NCBI GenBank assembly: GCA_963921795.1
Contig: OY997642.1
Coordinates: 27,735,460-27,799,459 of the forward strand
Origin: Nannobrachium achirus
Taxonomy: Eukaryota; Chordata; Actinopteri; Myctophiformes; Myctophidae
Direction: 5' to 3'
Length of the DNA stretch: 64,000 bases
Positions 11,047-25,190 of the stretch are shown piece by piece. Each line of letters begins with the position of its first letter. The first letter of the stretch is position 1. Under the pieces are notes generated by a model. That model saw only the letters and a list, made by a program, of their open reading frames with translations. It did not search any database and was not told the origin of the DNA. Made by a program: the position numbers and the translations under genes.

Positions 11047-12087
11047 TTACAAATATGCAAGCAGATTTTTGTCTGGGATTACAGTACATAGTTTTATGTT
11101 TCACTAAACTTCTAAGTAAAAAAATGAATTTAAATACAAATTGACATTAAAAATATATATATCAAAAGAAATCAAATAAAAAAGTAAATAATTGTAATTA
11201 AACACATTTAAATTCAAGTAACATTATTACATTATTTTAGAGTGTTTTAATATGATTTATTTTTGCAGTGTTACAATTGCCCCGTCAAGGGGGAAATTGT
11301 AACACATTGAGAGGTTAACACAAAACCATCATGTTTATCGGCTGTATTATTGTCCAATGAATCTAGGTACATTAATTAGATCTAGGGGTAATAAGGACTT
11401 GGCTAAAGGGATTAGGAAACATGTTATGGCCCCCATTGGTGGAGCTGTGAACTGACCTGATGTTATTGTAGGGAGACTGAAGTCAAACGTAACAGACACT
11501 CATCAGAAACAAGCTAGAGGGATGTGACTTTCTGCACATGCTCAGTAGGGTCCTCTCTCTGCCTATAGAAGAATAGAATGATCAAATCATCTCAACATTT
11601 TTCAACAAAAACAGATTTTGAGGTGTAAAAGTACATTTGTTCAGTTTTCCTTCTGCTGTCTAAAGTTTGGATGACAGCTCATTTAAATTGAATTGTGTCT
11701 CTATGCTAAAAATGTCTATTGGTCATCAATTTATGTTAGCAGCCTACTAATATTATCTAGTTTATAGCTAGGATATGGGATTTCATCCCATATGCCCGAT
11801 CGGGGTCAATTGTAATATTGTGTTACAAATATGCAAGCAGATTTTTGTCTGGGATTACAGTACATAGTTTTATGTTTCACTAAACTTCTAAGTAAAAAAA
11901 TGAATTTAAATACAAATTGACATTAAAAATATATATATCAAAAGAAATCAAATACAAAAAGTAAATAATTGTAATTAAACACATTTAAATTCAAGTAACA
12001 TTATTACATTATTTTAGAGTGTTTTAATATGATTTATTTTTGCAGTGTTACAATTGCCCCGTCAAGGGGGAAATTGTAACACATTGC
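11047..12087. repeat. Pair of ~265-bp direct repeats with terminal hairpin
   Basis: A block at about 11047-11309 is repeated at about 11823-12087, differing by only a few indels; about 510 bp lie between. Each copy ends in a near-palindrome, TGTTACAATTGCCCC then GGGGGAAATTGTAACA, at about 11269-11303 and 12047-12081. There is no coding potential. It could be a partial tandem duplication or the LTR-like ends of a small element; no target duplication was found. Confidence 0.85.
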
Positions 12088-12089
12088 AT

Positions 12090-12815
12090 TAAAATAAACA
12101 TTTAGTCTTGTCCTTAGGCTACTAGTGAAATCTTATGAATTGTATTATTAATTAGGGCACATAGTCAATATGTTGTATATCAAAATATGACTGGTATATT
12201 TCAAGTAGTCTGTGAATTATTAAGGAAATTGTAAATAGTGCTACTTTTGACCCCAGTCTGCCCTACAATCAATCATGGTCGATCATGTTATTGTTGTACA
12301 ATCAATAGTAATAGCAAGTGGGAGGACACAAAGCAGAATTTGCATCCTGCTGGAATCTCTTTCCGTGCAAAGGGAACATGTTTTGTCATCAAGGATTATT
12401 GTCAGGATTATTTTTTAACTGCACGTGCCTATGTTTTAACATAATCTTAATTTCAACACGGGCAATAGCCCCCCCATGTGCTGTAACTCAACCCCCAATG
12501 AGGATTCATATAGAAGAAGCTGTAAATAGAACCCTAACAAATAGTTTAATTGTATGATTGATCTGAGTCGACACATGATTTCACACAGACTAATGAATGG
12601 TCATTCATTCATAGCGTTGTGATCCTTTAGGGCAGGGTTTCCCAAAGTAGAGTGACGTGATGCCAGTCCAGGGGTGCCGCAGAATAATCTGACAATATCT
12701 GGAATTCAGCAATATAACGCCATTAATACACTATACTTGCACTGTACTTTTTCCATCTACGGTTGTGCTCGAGGTCATGGCCACCAGATGGCATCAAACC
12801 TGATCACTGAATTCC
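12090..12815. other. Intergenic, nothing recognised
   Basis: AT-rich sequence with no recognisable exon or RNA gene. The short frames at 12238-12557 lack any domain. Confidence 0.45.
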
Positions 12816-12819
12816 GTGA

Positions 12820-13050
12820 ATCTCAACCTTTTAAATTCCAATTTCCAAGGAACCCCAGTTTGATATACATTCGGGCACGGACCCCCATTTTTATCTCTGT
12901 AACCCAATACAGAGCCAAGTTATAGACTATAGCCAAGTTATAGACTATAACTTGGCTCTGTATTGGGTTACAGAGATAAAAATGGGGCTCCGTGCCCGAA
13001 TGTATATCACGTTTGGACCCCTGGTTGAGAACCCATGTTGAGAAACAGTG
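12820..13050. mobile_element. MITE with long internal inverted repeat
   Basis: Arms at about 12862-12930 and 12941-13009 are almost perfect reverse complements. They are flanked by TCTCAACC-like and GGTTGAGAAC-like ends, which relates the element to the other TTCTCAACC hAT-like MITEs in the window. Confidence 0.7.
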
Positions 13051-13857
13051 TTCAAGACGACGTGACATTAAACTTTAAAAGGCTACTCATAAATGATTTG
13101 ATTCTGTTTTCAAACGGAGAAATTGTTATGAGGTAAATGGTATGGCTCATGGCCATGGTCAAGGATCTGTGCGTTTTGACAAAAGTGTAAACACAATGTG
13201 CTTTTCACATTTACCTCGCCCTAAAATTACCTCTGGGAAGTGGGAACTCAGATTGACCTCGCCCAGACTGTCTGGGTGAGATGAATAGATTTTTTTTTTT
13301 TTTTATGTCCTTTTCACATAGTTTTATTCAACTCACCCAGACTGTCTGCATAGGTGAGCTGAATACCTTTTTTACACATAGTTTTCACATTTAAGTGTTT
13401 TTTTTCACATTTAACAGTTTTATTTAAGTGCCCAGAATGTCTGAGTGAGGTGAATAATGTGAAGGACATTTTTATTGAGTGCTGGCTGTTTCCCAGTTTA
13501 ATCATGTTATTCTTGCTGATAGCATTTTGGCTATATGGGACCTTTAACAAAACAATTATGTCTTTTGACTCTTGACCCATTGGAGTGTAAAGGCATACTA
13601 AATGAGACCAAAATGTGCTCTCCTCTCTCATGTCAAGTGGTCGCTATAATAATAGGCCTATACATTTTAATTTCAGCACCATGGACAGCTCAGCACCATG
13701 GACAGCTCAGCACGAGTGTAATTGACTGTAAAATTATCTACAATTACTGTGCATGTAGTGATGTAGATACTAGCTTGTGACAAATGGCTCAAGAGAAAGG
13801 TTAGTTCTTTGAAGCAGCAGTGCTTGCTGCAATAGCGCGTGTGGGTGGGGTGGGGGG
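13051..13857. other. Intergenic upstream of shisal2a
   Basis: No gene is recognised. Degenerate repeats around CCCAGACTGTCTG occur at 13260-13450, and a two-copy 18-bp repeat (CACCATGGACAGCTCAG) lies at about 13677-13713. Confidence 0.5.

Positions 13858-13921
<64 letters not shown>
13858..13921. repeat. (GA)n microsatellite upstream of shisal2a
   Basis: An almost pure GA run, about 200 bp upstream of the shisal2a start codon. Confidence 0.95.
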
Positions 13922-13925
<4 letters not shown>

Positions 13926-13976
13926 GTTTTCATAAATCTCCAGATGTGGAGTTATCGATCTTGCATTCGGGTGAAG

Positions 13977-14038
13977 AGCAGACCGGGTAGCAAACAATCA
14001 TCATAGAAAAGCAGACCGGGTAGCAAACAATCATCATA
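13977..14038 (+). repeat. 31-bp tandem duplication in the shisal2a 5' flank
   Basis: GCAGACCGGGTAGCAAACAA and following bases occur twice in a row, probably within the 5' UTR or proximal promoter of shisal2a. Confidence 0.9.
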
Positions 14039-14124
14039 CTATGAGGAAAGCTCCTTTCAACTGGCGTTATAATGACACACTTCACTTTGCTCCACTGTTA
14101 ACCTGCTAATTGTATTGTATGAAC

Positions 14125-17276
<3,152 letters not shown>

Positions 17277-18440
17277 GCTGCCACGGAATTAATCTCCTGC
17301 ACAATAGGACCGGTGCTCCAAAGGGAGACATAGACTGCAGTCACTGCACAAAAACCTCAATGATAGCGAGAAGAAGACCTCAATGCTGTGGGGTAGAGGT
17401 AGGAAGGGCATATTCCTGCAGAAGTTTGGTTGTAAAGTTCCCCCAAGAGCATGGTCTACGTGCCAAAAGGATGGGTTGGAGGATGCGTATGTGTGTCTGT
17501 GTTTACAGTACTACAGTATGAAGTTGAAATTTCAAATTGTCTGTCTGTCTGATAAAATATGTGCATATACAGTATTGAAATGCCCGATGCACAGCCTATA
17601 AAATATTGCCAAAATGGAGATACCAAACACCTGATAACTAAGGAAGTTTAGGCAGGGCCCATTTTCAAGGACTCAGCATAAAAATGTGTCAAGAGTGAGG
17701 CACTGATCTGGAAGTATTTGTAAATTAAGCCTTAAGTTACTTTTTTCTTTTGTCGCATATTATCAATGAATAGAATTGGCGCTTTTGTTTTTATGCACAC
17801 AATTCAACACAAATATGCCACAGTGTTACCCACACAATTCTGTGTCAGTGTATGATACATTTGTGTTAAAATGTATTTTTGCATTATTAAACTAATGTAC
17901 TGCTTTAAAGTCTTGCCATATTAAGTGTACACATTTGAACATGCTAGTGCTGTACAGCCAATGGCCACGTGTATCTTTCAAGCCTCTTTTTTTGTAACTA
18001 TTGAAGGTAGCATTGTACGCATTTGGAAGACTTTGGGCTCAGTTCATCCATGAATCAAGTAATTTATTTATGTATGTATGTATATATGTATGTATGTATG
18101 TATGTATGTGTATTTATTTATTTATTTATTTATTATTGTTTATTTATTAGGCAATATATTATTTATTGGATTAGCTTAATTTATTTTAAAAATTGTGTTA
18201 TTTTGTCCAAGCCACTGTGCCACAGATATGGTACCTAATAGCACACAAAGGTATTTTGTGTCAGGCATAATTCTACTCTGTTGAATGTTAATTATGTACA
18301 TATCCATATCAAGCTTTTTATAAAGCAGGAGAAAATATGTTTACCTAAAAAGTCTCATCATTTGTTGTTTTCATTGAAAAACCTTTTAAGAACACAGATG
18401 ACATAATAAAATAAAAATACATTGAAATGTCAAATGTGTA
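17277..18440 (+). other. Probable shisal2a 3' UTR and intergenic sequence
   Basis: No further exon is visible. A (TATG)n/(TTTA)n tract lies at 18063-18135, and a candidate polyadenylation signal, AATAAAATAAA, near 18405. The true 3' end cannot be fixed from sequence alone. Confidence 0.4.
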
Positions 18441-20460
18441 CTGTTGCAGAGAGTTCACAGTAGCTCATGTCATTTGCATTGCAACATCCAGATGGTGTGG
18501 AAATATGATATGATGGGAAACAATAAACCAATAAACGAACAGTTACATGTTTCGGGTAAGAGGCTTCATCAGAGCATTTCACATCACATAGATTCAATTC
18601 ACTTTATACACAAGGTCAGAGATCTCCTACAGCTGAAATCTCAAGTCAATCACCAAGGTCCAATCACTTGTATGCAAGAACAAACATTGATTTTATTAAT
18701 TGATTAGATTAGTTACAGGTAAATTGAGGCATACATCATAAAGTTACCGGTACATATCCAATAAACGTCACAGACAGTCTTAACCCAAAATGCATTTTAA
18801 GCTATAATCACCCTTCAGTCCATTGGGTGTGATTGATTGATTGATTGATTGATTCATTCATTCATTCATTATTTTATTTTCATGTCCTGCACACAAAGTG
18901 CTCAACCATATGAGTATATAAAACACTTACAGCATACATGTTTAAAGTATATCACATTATAGATTCAATTACAGCTCAGAATTATACAGAATGTTCTGTC
19001 TTCTCTCCCAAGCTTGACAAATACAATTTGCCATAACAAAATCTCCTTTAAAGAAACATCAGTATCTCAAATATGTGTCACAGTATTGAGTGTGCATATC
19101 CAAAGCCTTTCCAAAGCATTTCTCTCTGGGCCAGTTTCTTTAGAACATCACCCCCTCTGATAGGCATCACAATATTTCTCCATCCCACAGAATTTTTATG
19201 AAGAAAGTGAACCATGATTTGCTTCAGCTAAATGTTTTGCAATTGCATTATCCATATTTCCTGTACGGATTGTAGTTTTGTGCTCTGATATTCTTTGTTT
19301 GAGGGGTCATTTAGTTTGTCATATGTATGTAAGCTAGACGAAAAGGGACATAACATACTATAGTAAATCACATGTGTCGATTTACAGGAATTCACGTAGC
19401 CTATAGGAATCTTCCTTCCAGTACTGGGGACGTTGAATTATTTCTTGTCTGTGTGTTGTTGCAACAGGCAAAGTTACCACATCTGCCGGTATACGTTCCA
19501 GTTATTGTCAGCAGTGTGGTCTAATTTAAACCATATATTGTGGGTGCTCTCCTGAATGTAACAAGGGGTGGGCATTGGCAGAGGTCCTTCAAAGTCCTTT
19601 TAACTTGCTCTGAAGAAGGCCTAGTGCCTAAAAGCGTTAGCGTTCAGAATAAAATGGAACACTGCATCTGAGCCTGTCTTGCATTTTTTTATCTTGGTGT
19701 GCTGCTTTTCTCCACTTCTGTGGATGTTCCAGTCCTTCAAAGTCTGCTCTGTGTCTTTTTTGATTTGTGAAGCACAGTGATTATATTCAGTAGAGAAACA
19801 ATTAAGTGCGAATTGGATTTTTAGTCTTTGGTGCATTAGATAAAAGATCAGACATTGTATGACTTCTTGAATAGAATTTGATGGTGCATTACATAAATGA
19901 TCAGAGTGGGAGTTGGTATTCGATCGAGAGATCATTGAATGGCTTTCTGAATTGAATTGGAAGAATAGCCCCTGTCCTTAAACCGAGTATGGTTTGATTG
20001 GATCGAGTGAAAGTCATCAAGATCTGAACAGTTGCGTTTGTTTGTTGTTCTTTAGGTGTCCAGGATGGTTACTTACTGGTAGCATGCAAAATCGAATTGC
20101 TTTCCGTGTCTTTTCTGAAAAATGATGTCTGTTCCAGTTTCATCCTTATGGTTAAATCCAAATAATTAATGTTGTAATGTTGAACATGCTTTGTTCAAAA
20201 GTGAATTTCAGTAAACTTTATTGTTGAGATATGATACAAAGTCCATTAGTTCAGCCTGTATCCCCTCCCAAAATAACAGGATATCATCAATGTACCGTTT
20301 GTATAATTTTATCTTTGAATATTGGGAATTAGGGATTATTATTATATATGACCTTTTCTTCCCATTTTCCCACAACAAATTCAGCCACAATCCCAGCCTG
20401 TTTGAGGTACCAGTTGGATCCATATTACATGTAACTGCGACTCAGAACAAGGTGTAATAG
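18440..20460 (-). mobile_element. Decayed Penelope-like retroelement
   Basis: On the minus strand, 20208-20423 encodes YKRYIDDILLFWEG, the YIDD catalytic block of Penelope-type reverse transcriptases. Further downstream, frameshifted pieces read FTFEQSMFNITTL, SNSILHATSKHPGHLK and, near 19330-19510, CGNFACCN-like sequence, which fits the linker and GIY-YIG endonuclease side of these elements. At 18550-18580 the minus strand reads CTCTGATGAAGCC...CCCGAAAC, close to the hammerhead core these elements carry; 19607-19635 has a related motif on the plus strand. Many stops and frameshifts show it is dead. Confidence 0.6.
20208..20423 (-). pseudogene. Penelope-like reverse transcriptase fragment
   Basis: This 71-codon remnant contains RYIDDILLFWEG, the YxDD active-site motif, followed by QAELMDFVSYLNN, which is typical of the Penelope palm region. 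Homologous sequence continues past the stop in other frames, so the gene is broken. Confidence 0.65.
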
Positions 20461-21259
20461 AATCAAAATGTACATAAAGTACTCATAATGCAAAATGTCC
20501 CATTATCAAATGTTTTCAAAAAATCTTTTGAAAATGGCAGATCTACAAGCTCAGCTGCAAGGTTATTTTCAAATGGCCAAAGGTTGAAGTGGTTAATGTA
20601 TGTTTTGTAATTATAATCAAAAAGTAACTACTATCTAATGTTTTCAAATAATTGTAGTTGAGTAAAAGTACAAGATTTGCCTCTGAGAGTGTAGTAGAAG
20701 TAAAAGTACTGAACTTTGGAAATACTCCAGTAAAGTTGAACTTAAGTACTTACACTGTCTATGATACAGGCTACAGAGCAATGTGTCAAAGAAGTGTTTA
20801 GAGTTAATGTATTAAAATGACCTCCAAATGATATGACTAAAAGCTCTCCATTTGATTATTATGCACCTCAGAGTGTGCATTTGGCTACTCACCCAAAACA
20901 GATTAATTTAGTAGCTTTCAGTGTTCAGAGTTCAGAAATAACAATATTCATGAGGGGTTCAGCAATAATATCCATGAGTTCAGAGGCAAAACCTTTGGAA
21001 AGCATCCTGAAGGGACTGCCACATACTGGACACGTACAGTAGTTTTGCTGGATTAGAAAACAAATATAATAATATTAATCACAAAGTCTATAGCAGTTTT
21101 TCTAGAGCAGGGTCAAACATGGTCAGGACAGGTGGTTGTGTTGTGCAGTAGTGCATGACCTGGATGATTACAGTGACACTCGCTGGTCACACAGCAGAGA
21201 TGCAACAGATCAGAGGTCATTCTTTGCTCTTCATATTTGAATTTGTACCGGTATGTACT
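20461..21259. other. Intergenic, nothing recognised apart from a palindrome half-arm
   Basis: A single arm of the dispersed palindrome family (GCAGATCTACAAGCTCAGC) lies at about 20538-20556. No exon is recognised. Confidence 0.45.
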
Positions 21260-21538
21260 TAAAGGACTGGTTCACCCAAAAAATAACTTATTTTCTATCA
21301 ATTACATATAACCCATGAAGCCTTGAAGTTTTTGTCGCATTCCTGCATGAGCCAATCATTTGATGACCGACAGAGTCTACGGTAGGAGAATCAAAGAGTT
21401 TTCTATACTGCGTTCCCTACTGACTGAGGCCCCGGTCATCAAATTATTGATAGGAATGTGACAAAGACTAAAAATCTCCATGAATTCAAGGCTGCAATTG
21501 ATTGAAAATAAGTCACTTTTGGGTGAGCTACTCCTTTA
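21260..21538. mobile_element. MITE with TAAAGGA...TCACCCAA terminal inverted repeats
   Basis: The left end TAAAGGACTGGTTCACCCAA and the right end TTGGGTGAGCTACTCCTTTA are inverted repeats that extend inward through TTATTTTC / GAAAATAA. It is non-coding. A related right end closes the foldback element at 53949-54214. Confidence 0.75.
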
Positions 21539-22588
21539 GCCCTATGCTATACATTGTTCTTTGGTGTTAAATTAACAAATCTTTTAAGGTGATTTGGTTG
21601 GATAGGACAGAATCAGAATGTGGAATCTTAGAATCAATCTTTTTTTTTTAAGTAGCCTGAAAAAGAAAACAGTGATTAACAGGTCAATTGACAGAGGAGG
21701 ATACAGCTTGCTAAAGTTACTCATTAACACTTCTTTCTTGAGGTAGCTATTGCTCCTAAGGGTGATACTGCAACCTTTGCCCAACAAGCTTCTTGGCGTT
21801 TTGCGGAGAAGCACAGCGAGAAGACAAAAACACCTGTTAAGAAACAAAACTAAACTGGAAGATACACAGCTGCCAATTTAAGCCATCTGTTTACGTCAAG
21901 TAAGTCACGTGTATTTGGAGGGGATAAAGCTAATGTTTATGTATGAATTCAGTCAAATAGTATTCAAAGTAAGTCAAATAGAAATTGTGTTGTGGTCATA
22001 TGACTGCTGCTGAGTGTTGCTCATCATGGTCTTGCAGCTCATTTGTAGAAGCTCTATCTGTGTTATAGATGTAGTCGGAAAAAAGCATATATGCCCTACA
22101 TCTTGATATGTTTGTGTAAGCACAAGTCACTTACTGTCTGTGCTTATTATTATACTGTTCACTATAGTGATAGGTCATTCATGACATGGACATGAACATT
22201 GGTCAAGATTTGGGAGGAGCATACCATAGTTCACTATATCATGTGATGTTTTTTGTTTCGTTTTTTGCCTTTAGTTTTAGGTCTTTTTACAATAGGTTAC
22301 ACAGCATTATTCCTCGCAGCTTTGAGCACCTTTTTTAAAATAAGATATCACATGGAGTTTTTCTTTTTAAAAGGATCACACCGGGACACACAATTTTCAT
22401 TTTCTCAGCTGGTATTGCATATACTGTACCAATAGCACATGAGAGGGAGATGATATATCACTGGTTAGTGAGTTTATGGTAGGCCAATGCCAACCATGAA
22501 ATTAATCATCACTGATATATTAAACTGCAGTGTCTCTTCAGTGAATATTAAGATGGCCCTAATGAAGTGTATATTGGCTTTATTGCAG
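21539..22588 (+). other. Upstream region of the C1orf210 orthologue
   Basis: A strong donor (CGTCAA|GTAAGT) at 21899/21900 and an acceptor (TTTATTGCAG) ending at 22588 could delimit an untranslated first exon and intron 1 of the downstream gene. Nothing else is recognised. Confidence 0.35.
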
Positions 22589-22783
22589 GAAACATACCCA
22601 GGAGAAACATGGGGCACTTGAGCTGCATTGCAGTTGGGGTGTTTTGCATTTTCGCAGCCCTCATCTCAGAAGCACATGCTTCTCCTGTCTTTGCCTTGAG
22701 AGGAATAGGTGGCCCTCACAGAAAGCTCCTCACAGAAGACACGGCTCTTGACCAAACTAACCCTAACGGAACCAGAATTGAGG
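22589..22783 (+). CDS. c1orf210: C1orf210 orthologue, first coding exon
   Basis: The exon starts after acceptor TTATTGCAG at 22588. The start codon is at 22609 (AGAAACATGG) and the donor is GAGG|TAAGT-like with GT at 22784-22785. It codes for residues 1-58. Confidence 0.8.
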
Positions 22784-23378
22784 GTAAGTAAAGTACAGTA
22801 GAGTGCGGTGTGTAAGCCCTGCAGTTGTTATTTAACAGCATTTTATGATCTTCAGTAAGGCTTAATAGGTGCCACTTTGAACCTCATAACATTTCATTTA
22901 CAGGAAACACTTGAGATGACAATATCCTGGCCTGTTGTGAATATAGGGTTTGTTATTCATTTCCTGAATCTCATTAATTCACAAACCAATGTCCCATCCA
23001 GTTCCCAGCACAGGAGGAAGCCCAAACTCCCAGACGTGGCTGTATTGGATCGCAGGCCTGGCCACTGTCCTCACCGTCTCTGCTGCCCTTGTTGCGGCTG
23101 TTAAGGGTCGCCTCTTCCATCGCTTCCTGGCGAGCTATCGGCACTCCCTGCTCATGGAGGCTGATGGGATCAGCCAGTACGGCCCGGGCGAGGGGTCCTT
23201 CCCTCACACAGTGGTGGTCGGAGCTGGCAGGAACCAGACTAGGGTGGATGATGATGACGACGGCTTCATTGAGGATAACTACATCCCAACGCGTGAGAGA
23301 GAGAGAGCAGAGAGAGCCAGAGAGGCAGAGGAGGACATCATGGACAGCGATGATGATCTTCAGTTCACCATAGGGTGA
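22609..23378 (+). CDS. c1orf210: Type III endosome membrane protein TEMP (C1orf210 orthologue)
   Basis: Joining 22609-22783 and 23002-23378 gives 183 residues. Residues 1-25 are a hydrophobic leader ([17 protein letters not shown]), 71-92 a membrane helix, 101-106 the motif ASYRHS and 141-153 the acidic block [13 protein letters not shown]. The remembered human C1orf210 protein has ASYRH after its helix and [11 protein letters not shown] in the tail, which makes the assignment firm although human is shorter (113 residues) and lacks the leader. The tail is highly charged ([14 protein letters not shown]). The intron is GT-AG and the split codon G|TT gives valine. The gene converges with tmem125. 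Confidence 0.85.
23002..23378 (+). CDS. c1orf210: C1orf210 orthologue, second coding exon
   Basis: The acceptor is CCATCCAG|TT. It encodes the membrane helix and cytoplasmic tail through FTIG and TGA. Confidence 0.88.
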
Positions 23379-24446
23379 TATCAGGGACATGTACCCCCCA
23401 AAGACTGTTTATGATTTGAATTTGCTTATTGCAATGGGAGCATTGGGGGTTATGTTTTAAAGTTGGGTGAGTGAGCACTGAAATGTTAACATCAATGTGA
23501 ACTGAATGAGCCACTAAAACTATTAATTGAAGATGAATGGCAACTATGAAGTTCTTCTGAAATAATTTTAGTAGCTTTTATTCAGAGCTAATCCATTGTG
23601 TGGTACTATATGAATAATGTGTAAGATGCAAGAACTCTGAAGTAGCCTGATGCTTTTGCAAACTAAACATTTTAACATACTGTATGCGTATTATTTGTAT
23701 TTCAGAAAAATTACATAAAAGAATTATCACAATGCTGGTACTTTAATACATTTTCACTCTCTGTAATATCTTCATCCCCATAAATGATGTAGCGTTAACG
23801 CCAGCTTCTGTCAGTTTTATTTTTTTATACACGCACACACACGCGTGTGCGCGCACTCACACACAAACGCACACACGCACGAATGATCGCACACAGGCAT
23901 AAAAAGGAAAAACTGTGTGTAATGGATTTTTCAGATGACTTCTCTTGATATGTGTAGTGCACACTGTTCTCTGAGTTGACAAAACAGTGCAACCATACAC
24001 AACCATACACAATGGAGAGAGAAAAGCAATATGACCCACCATGGGTGTAGCCTGCTACTTCCCACTGACACTGTGAGTCAGGATGATCGTAAACAGAAAC
24101 CCTTTCTGTCCGTGCTTCTCTTGCTTTGTTACAGAGAATATCGAAGGTATCCACAATGATTGATTTGAACGGCCATGAAGACTGTAACATTGTTACTATA
24201 CAAGCTGAAACGATAGTACAGCATCTTATTCATCTCATCTCTCTCTCGCCAGACAGTAGTAAACTCTTTTCTCTTAGTAATATATATCATCTCCCCAGTT
24301 ACTTTTTCCACTAGAGAGGCTGCCCACCATTCATTTTGTTGAGCTTTGCTCAATTTCAATGTAGGCAAGTCTACGTATGTCTCTCTCCGTCTCTCTCTCG
24401 TTTTCTCTGTCCATTTTCCCAGTCTTGTTTTCCCTGTCCGGTGTGT
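23379..24446. other. Convergent 3' region between C1orf210 and tmem125
   Basis: It should hold both 3' UTRs. A reverse-strand AATAAA (plus TTTATT, about 23817-23827) next to an AC/GC simple repeat at 23831-23880 is a candidate tmem125 polyadenylation signal. No exon is seen. Confidence 0.4.
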
Positions 24447-25190
24447 TCAGATGAGGCTGGTTCTGCTGGAGGAGGCGTCTCGCCGCGCTTGGTCCCCCTG
24501 TCCTCCCGAAACACTGAACACCCGGGCCGCTCTGCTCTCCAACCTCCTCGCATCCCTCTGCCTCCTCCTTCTCATCCACCTCTGCCTCTCCTCCTCCCTC
24601 CTCCTCCTCCTCTGAAGGCAGAGCAGCGCTGTGTAGCCCGCTATGGCCATCGCCATGCCTCCCCCCACGGCCATCAGCACCAGTCCGGACAGGAACATGT
24701 CCTGTCTGTCTCTGTCCTGGTCTTGGCCGCCATGCGGCGTGCCGGTGCTGGACAGGTAGAGCAGCACGGCCCCACAAAGCAACAGCGCAAGTCCAACCAC
24801 GGCCATGAGCACGGGATCTGCACTTCCGCCACTCTTCAGCTGTTCGATGCGGTGCCGGCTGTGCACGCAGTTCATGTCCTGCACGGCGGAGCTCATGAGC
24901 TGTTTGAGCAGGACGGCCAGGGCCAGCAGGCAGAGCGCTGTGCCCACCCCGAGGCGCCACTCCCCGGACAGGCTGGTGGCGGTGGCGAGGAGACCCACGC
25001 CGCCCAGGCCCAGGCCGAGGATCAGAGCCACGGAGGCGAGGTAGCACAGCAGGGAGCGCCGAGGCTCTCGGAACCACCACAGCTCCACCTGTTCCTCCAG
25101 CAGGTGCCGCCGGATCAGTGGATCCAGTCGCAAGCCAGGGGGCCGTCGGATGATGTGGCGGTGTGGATGGAAGACGTCCATCTCAGGCAT
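24447..25190 (-). CDS. tmem125: Transmembrane protein 125
   Basis: A single coding exon of 247 residues on the minus strand. Four membrane helices are visible at about 47-70, 80-96, 126-147 and 165-191. The block [26 protein letters not shown] and [15 protein letters not shown] matches what I recall of mammalian TMEM125 almost residue for residue. The C-terminus is basic and ends in RTSLI, similar to the human SSIASLI end. I chose ATG at 25190 (context CCACCATGCC); the frame is open further upstream but without an ATG. Function is unknown. tmem125 lies between C1orf210 and cfap57, as in human. Confidence 0.93.
   Translation of the reverse strand: MPEMDVFHPHRHIIRRPPGLRLDPLIRRHLLEEQVELWWFREPRRSLLCYLASVALILGLGLGGVGLLATATSLSGEWRLGVGTALCLLALAVLLKQLMSSAVQDMNCVHSRHRIEQLKSGGSADPVLMAVVGLALLLCGAVLLYLSSTGTPHGGQDQDRDRQDMFLSGLVLMAVGGGMAMAIAGYTALLCLQRRRRREEERQRWMRRRRQRDARRLESRAARVFSVSGGQGDQARRDASSSRTSLI

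Noticed and set aside
22253..22435. Possible upstream coding exon of the C1orf210 orthologue
   Set aside because: Hydrophobic 60-codon frame without fitting splice sites; the homologous protein needs no such exon.
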